Assembly (NCBI GenBank): GCA_010094045.1
Contig: ML986591.1
Location: 265,965-329,964 of the forward strand
Direction: 5' to 3'
DNA from: Lojkania enalia
Lineage: Eukaryota > Ascomycota > Dothideomycetes > Pleosporales
Length of the DNA: 64,000 bases
This document shows, piece after piece, positions 61,272-64,000 of this stretch (positions are counted from its first letter, which is position 1; each line of letters opens with the position of its first letter). The translations under genes and the position numbers were made by a program. Under the pieces are notes generated by a model, which searched no databases, was not told the DNA's origin, and saw nothing but the letters and a program-made list of their open reading frames with translations.

Positions 61272-61795
61272 CTAATACTGGGGCTCCATCGTAGAGCAGC
61301 ATTGCCAGCATTCCTACAATTAGTGAGTGCCTCCCTACACCATCTTGATGCCCAATGTGTATATACGTACCTTATTGCGAACAAGAACCTATAGTTCTCA
61401 GTCAACACAATTTCGGATCCATATAGTAGTAGCAGGCAAAACTTACCAACCCTTTCCCGCACTTGAGGTCTTCAGTACCGCACATCTCCTGGCAAATTGC
61501 ATTTTTAGGCAATTTACAGCATGCATAGCAGTCCTATATGGCAAATTCGTCTATTAGCAATACTTCTTTACGCGATGAGTTTTCTTGGCGATGTGATTGG
61601 GAGGGTACTTACGCCGCCGCCGGGGTTGTGAGCATACTGGTCGCGGAATTAGCAAGTATTTCACAGTAGATATGTAAAAGCGACTAAACTAACCCATCCG
61701 TCTGCGCAGTTCTTTGGTGGCTCAGCGAAGCAGGTCTTGGTGCATACCTGAGCAGCAGCAAGGGTCGTAATGGCAAGAACAACAAAGGCCTTCAT
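61272..61795 (-). CDS. small secreted cysteine-rich protein with duplicated six-Cys unit (5 exons, 90 aa)
   Basis: Too split for ORF finding. Exons: 61795-61694, 61636-61613, 61533-61447, 61388-61371, 61313-61272; total 273 nt. All four introns are phase 0, with GT and AG ends and sizes 57, 79, 58 and 57 nt. Residues 1-16 (MKAFVVLAITTLAAAQ) are a signal peptide. The mature 74 residues hold 12 Cys in two matching units. Unit 1 is Cys18, 22, 30, 44, 47, 48 (spacing 3-7-13-2-0). Unit 2 is Cys56, 60, 67, 79, 82, 83 (spacing 3-6-11-2-0). Introns fall at the same places in both units, leaving micro-exons of 24 and 18 nt before DCYACC and ECWQCC. Function unknown; size, secretion and Cys content fit an effector or antimicrobial protein. 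A TATA box lies 100 bp upstream. Confidence 0.8.
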
Positions 61796-61890
61796 TTTCA
61801 CTGAATGATGATTCTAGGTTTTCAAATGTTCTGGCTGATGAAGAATAAAACTTATAGTGGTGTGAAAAATTAATTGCAGAGGCAGCGAAA

Positions 61891-61900
61891 ATTTATATAT
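61891..61900 (-). promoter_or_regulatory. TATA box of the cysteine-rich protein gene
   Basis: On the minus strand ATATATAAAT lies about 100 bp upstream of the ATG at 61795, a usual distance for regulated fungal genes. Confidence 0.55.
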
Positions 61901-63720
61901 TGTTGCGGATGGCCTTGTGTTACTAGTGTGTCGTGATCTGCACCGACAAGCTGAACCACAAATGTTAGTGCAGCTCCCAGCCACGAGAACGTAATATACG
62001 GGCTAAGTGCAAATGGATACGGGAAGGGGGAATCATTTTTCATTTACCTGTGCAAACACGACTGCTTGGCGACAGCCATGTATAACGTGTTCCCAAGTTT
62101 CCTCCAATCAGGCTAAAGTTGGCTTACTTACATTGGTAATGTTCTGACGAGGGACGCTTGGACGTACGAGACCGGTGCAATGAATTGTTGCACGTGTCTT
62201 GGTTGGGGTAATCATTATCGAGAGATGGAAAATAAAGGAGAGAAGGAATGTCGGTGGAGACGGAATTGTGGCTAACAGTCCGCGGATCAAGCGTCCGACT
62301 TGGCTATACGCAGGCACTCCGTGCAATCTTGGAAGGATGCCAAGTTGCTTTTTAGATCCCTTACTGAGCAAAGAAAATACGATTATAAATTTAGCAACGG
62401 CATTGGGTGGCCTTACTACACGGCAAGGAGCATCATGCAATCCCATTATTTCCTCACATATTGTTATTGCACGCCTTGACTTTGCATGGCACACACATTA
62501 GCGGCGTCAAGAATACTCGACGTAAACCATCATATTTCCTCCTTAATGAAACAGTTTACCCCTTGCATTCTCTCCTCATATTCTTCACCCTTCCTGAACT
62601 ACCGCAGTATAATATGCTTTCTAAGCGGTTTGAATTCTGATAATAAAATCATCCTTACGAACAAGTTGAACCAACAGCGTATTAGTATCCCTGAATGCAG
62701 ACTGATGTTCCTCTGCACCAACACCTCACCTCCATTTCTCGATTGCCCACTTATTCACATCTAGCCTATTAACGCCGCTCTTCACAACATCAAAAAGGCT
62801 GCGTTTGTCCACTATCGTACATATTCATTACTCGAAATAGCGTACATTATCCTTCTAGTATCTAGGTGGCCGTATTAGTATTCACTATTTATCTTTTTCA
62901 ATCCTTTCCACCCATTCCAATATCCTAGGACTGCGGACTCGAATACTAAGAAAGCAGTGACCCAACCACTATACTTTACTATCAACTCCTTCTTCGACCC
63001 ATGTATACAATGGAGTGTCTGAGCACATATTTGCACTCCTCGTCCACAGAAAGAATCTCGAGCGCATATGATTTTATTCGGATAGTGTTTAGGTAATATA
63101 GGAAGGATTATGGGCATACTGGAGGCCGTGATACTTCTAGTTCCGGGAGGGGGAGGGGGTGGGTGTTCGGTGTAAACGGGAGAAAAAGTACGACATGATG
63201 TGGGGGACTGGGCATGTAACTATTTCAAGTTGTAGACCTTTAGCGTTGGAAACGCTAATGACGCCATTCCATCCGTACATATGCCGCTAAAAACCGAACG
63301 GACGACCTAACAAAAGGACATTTACACAATGGACACTCATAAGTACGACTTTGCTTCACGAAAGTCACCTCTTTTGCCGATACAAATTTCCATTGAATTG
63401 TAATTGTTGCTATAATATACAGAGACAGACCCAATCTCCAGAACCCTACTCATCCCATATAACCCTGTTAGAAGCATCGAAAAGGGTACATTCACAATCG
63501 AAGGAAAAAGGCCCTTTGAAGTAAAAGCCGCCTTAATCTGTCATCGAAAACTCTCCCTACCCCATCATTACGAATATCTGAAGAATAAAAACTGTGGCCA
63601 TCCGCCTGGCCTTGCAATGTGAAAACTTGTCGGACTAAACAGCCATCTAATAGGGAAGTCCGCCGCCTTTTTTTCCTAGTCAAATTTTAGTACTCCGTCT
63701 AGCAGAGAACGTGTGCGTTC
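61901..63720. other. 1.8 kb gene-poor stretch
   Basis: Chance frames on both strands at 62108-62501. A G-rich run (GGGAGGGGGAGGGGGTGGG) at about 63146-63164. The 3' region of the gene at 63721 lies at the right end. Confidence 0.45.
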
Positions 63721-64000
63721 CTAAAAGCCTTTACCATATGGTGTATGCCGATAATTCTGATTCCTTCCTCCACCACGATAGTTCGCGCCTGGCTTTCCAG
63801 CATTCTTAGGTCCGGTTGGCGCATTCGCAGGCGCATTGCTCGGTTGTGAAGGCGGCTGCGAAGAGCCTTGTCGTCCGCGATTGTGGCTCGCGCCTCGTCC
63901 GTGTCCAAAGCCTCCACCGCTACGACTAGCAGGGCCTGCTGGGATTGAGGGTTGTGGGATGTCGTCATACATGCCTTCCCAGCTAGTCGGCCCACCTTGT
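63721..64000 (-). CDS. C-terminus of a Gly/Arg/Gln-rich protein, 5' part outside the window
   Basis: The minus-strand frame is open from the window edge to a stop at 63721, giving 92 residues. It reads QGGPTSWEGMYDDIPQPSIP, then RSGGGFGHGRGASHNRGRQ, a Pro/Ala/Asn-rich stretch, and YRGGGRNQNYRHTPYGKGF at the end. RGG-type tails are typical of RNA-binding proteins, but the parent family cannot be named. An overlapping 98-codon frame (63699-63995) is likely a shadow. Confidence 0.6.
   Translation of the reverse strand, partial: QGGPTSWEGMYDDIPQPSIPAGPASRSGGGFGHGRGASHNRGRQGSSQPPSQPSNAPANAPTGPKNAGKPGANYRGGGRNQNYRHTPYGKGF

Overview
The window is nuclear DNA of a filamentous ascomycete, most likely a leotiomycete-like fungus. 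The evidence is short (44-91 nt) GT-AG introns in most conserved genes, a HET-domain gene, 2EXR/F-box-like families, a fungal GH131 enzyme, DUF3176 and fungal-type TRK, NHA and SulP transporters. Transposon relics and C-to-T-decayed pseudogenes also fit. The species assignment is inference. I rebuilt the spliced genes by hand from frame, splice sites and family conservation. For the multi-exon models the summed exon lengths are multiples of three.

Layout. 1-678: 3' part missing of a DUF3176 membrane protein (-). About 1.96-2.47 kb: a broken 2EXR-like gene followed by a solo LTR. 2.9-8.15 kb: a divergent pair, a TRK potassium transporter (-) and an NHA-type Na+/H+ antiporter (+), sharing a 1 kb intergenic region. 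8.15-11.1 kb: gene-poor. 11.1-12.7 kb: methionine aminopeptidase 2 (-). 13.3-15.6 kb: HET-domain protein (+). 16.7 kb: second copy of the solo LTR. 17.1-19.8 kb: a large protein with a non-cleavable N-terminal ubiquitin-like domain and a CCHC zinc knuckle (+). 20.5-21.4 kb: secreted GH131 glucanase (-). 23.6-24.8 kb: ketopantoate reductase family (-). 25.2-26.1 kb: ribosomal protein eL42 (-). 26.6-28.7 kb: inner nuclear membrane protein Heh/Src1/MAN1 (-).

30.2-35.7 kb is an accessory cluster. It holds two intact 2EXR-like paralogues, a third truncated paralogue abutting a decayed Fot1/Pogo transposase, an amidohydrolase relic and an F-box gene. 35.7-41.3 kb is gene-poor. 41.4-42.6 kb: an aquaporin pseudogene with three Gln-to-TAG changes. 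43.6-44.8 kb: a conserved fungal membrane/coiled-coil/zinc-site protein. 45.3-49.6 kb: 5-oxoprolinase (-). 50.3-52.3 kb: a protein kinase with a repeat-rich N-terminus. 53.5-54.1 kb: a lipocalin-like pseudogene. 55.6-58.3 kb: SulP sulfate permease (-). 61.3-61.8 kb: a small secreted 12-cysteine protein made of two copies of one six-cysteine unit, with introns at matching places in both copies (-). 63.7-64.0 kb: C-terminus of a Gly/Arg-rich protein (-).

How it fits together: housekeeping genes (eL42, MetAP2, Heh, 5-oxoprolinase) alternate with accessory stretches where duplicated or non-essential genes are dying beside transposon remnants. Several stop codons are of the CA-to-TA type expected from repeat-induced point mutation. 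The most interesting single loci are the duplicated-cysteine secreted protein and the ubiquitin-like/zinc-knuckle protein. No tRNA, rRNA or CRISPR array was recognised.
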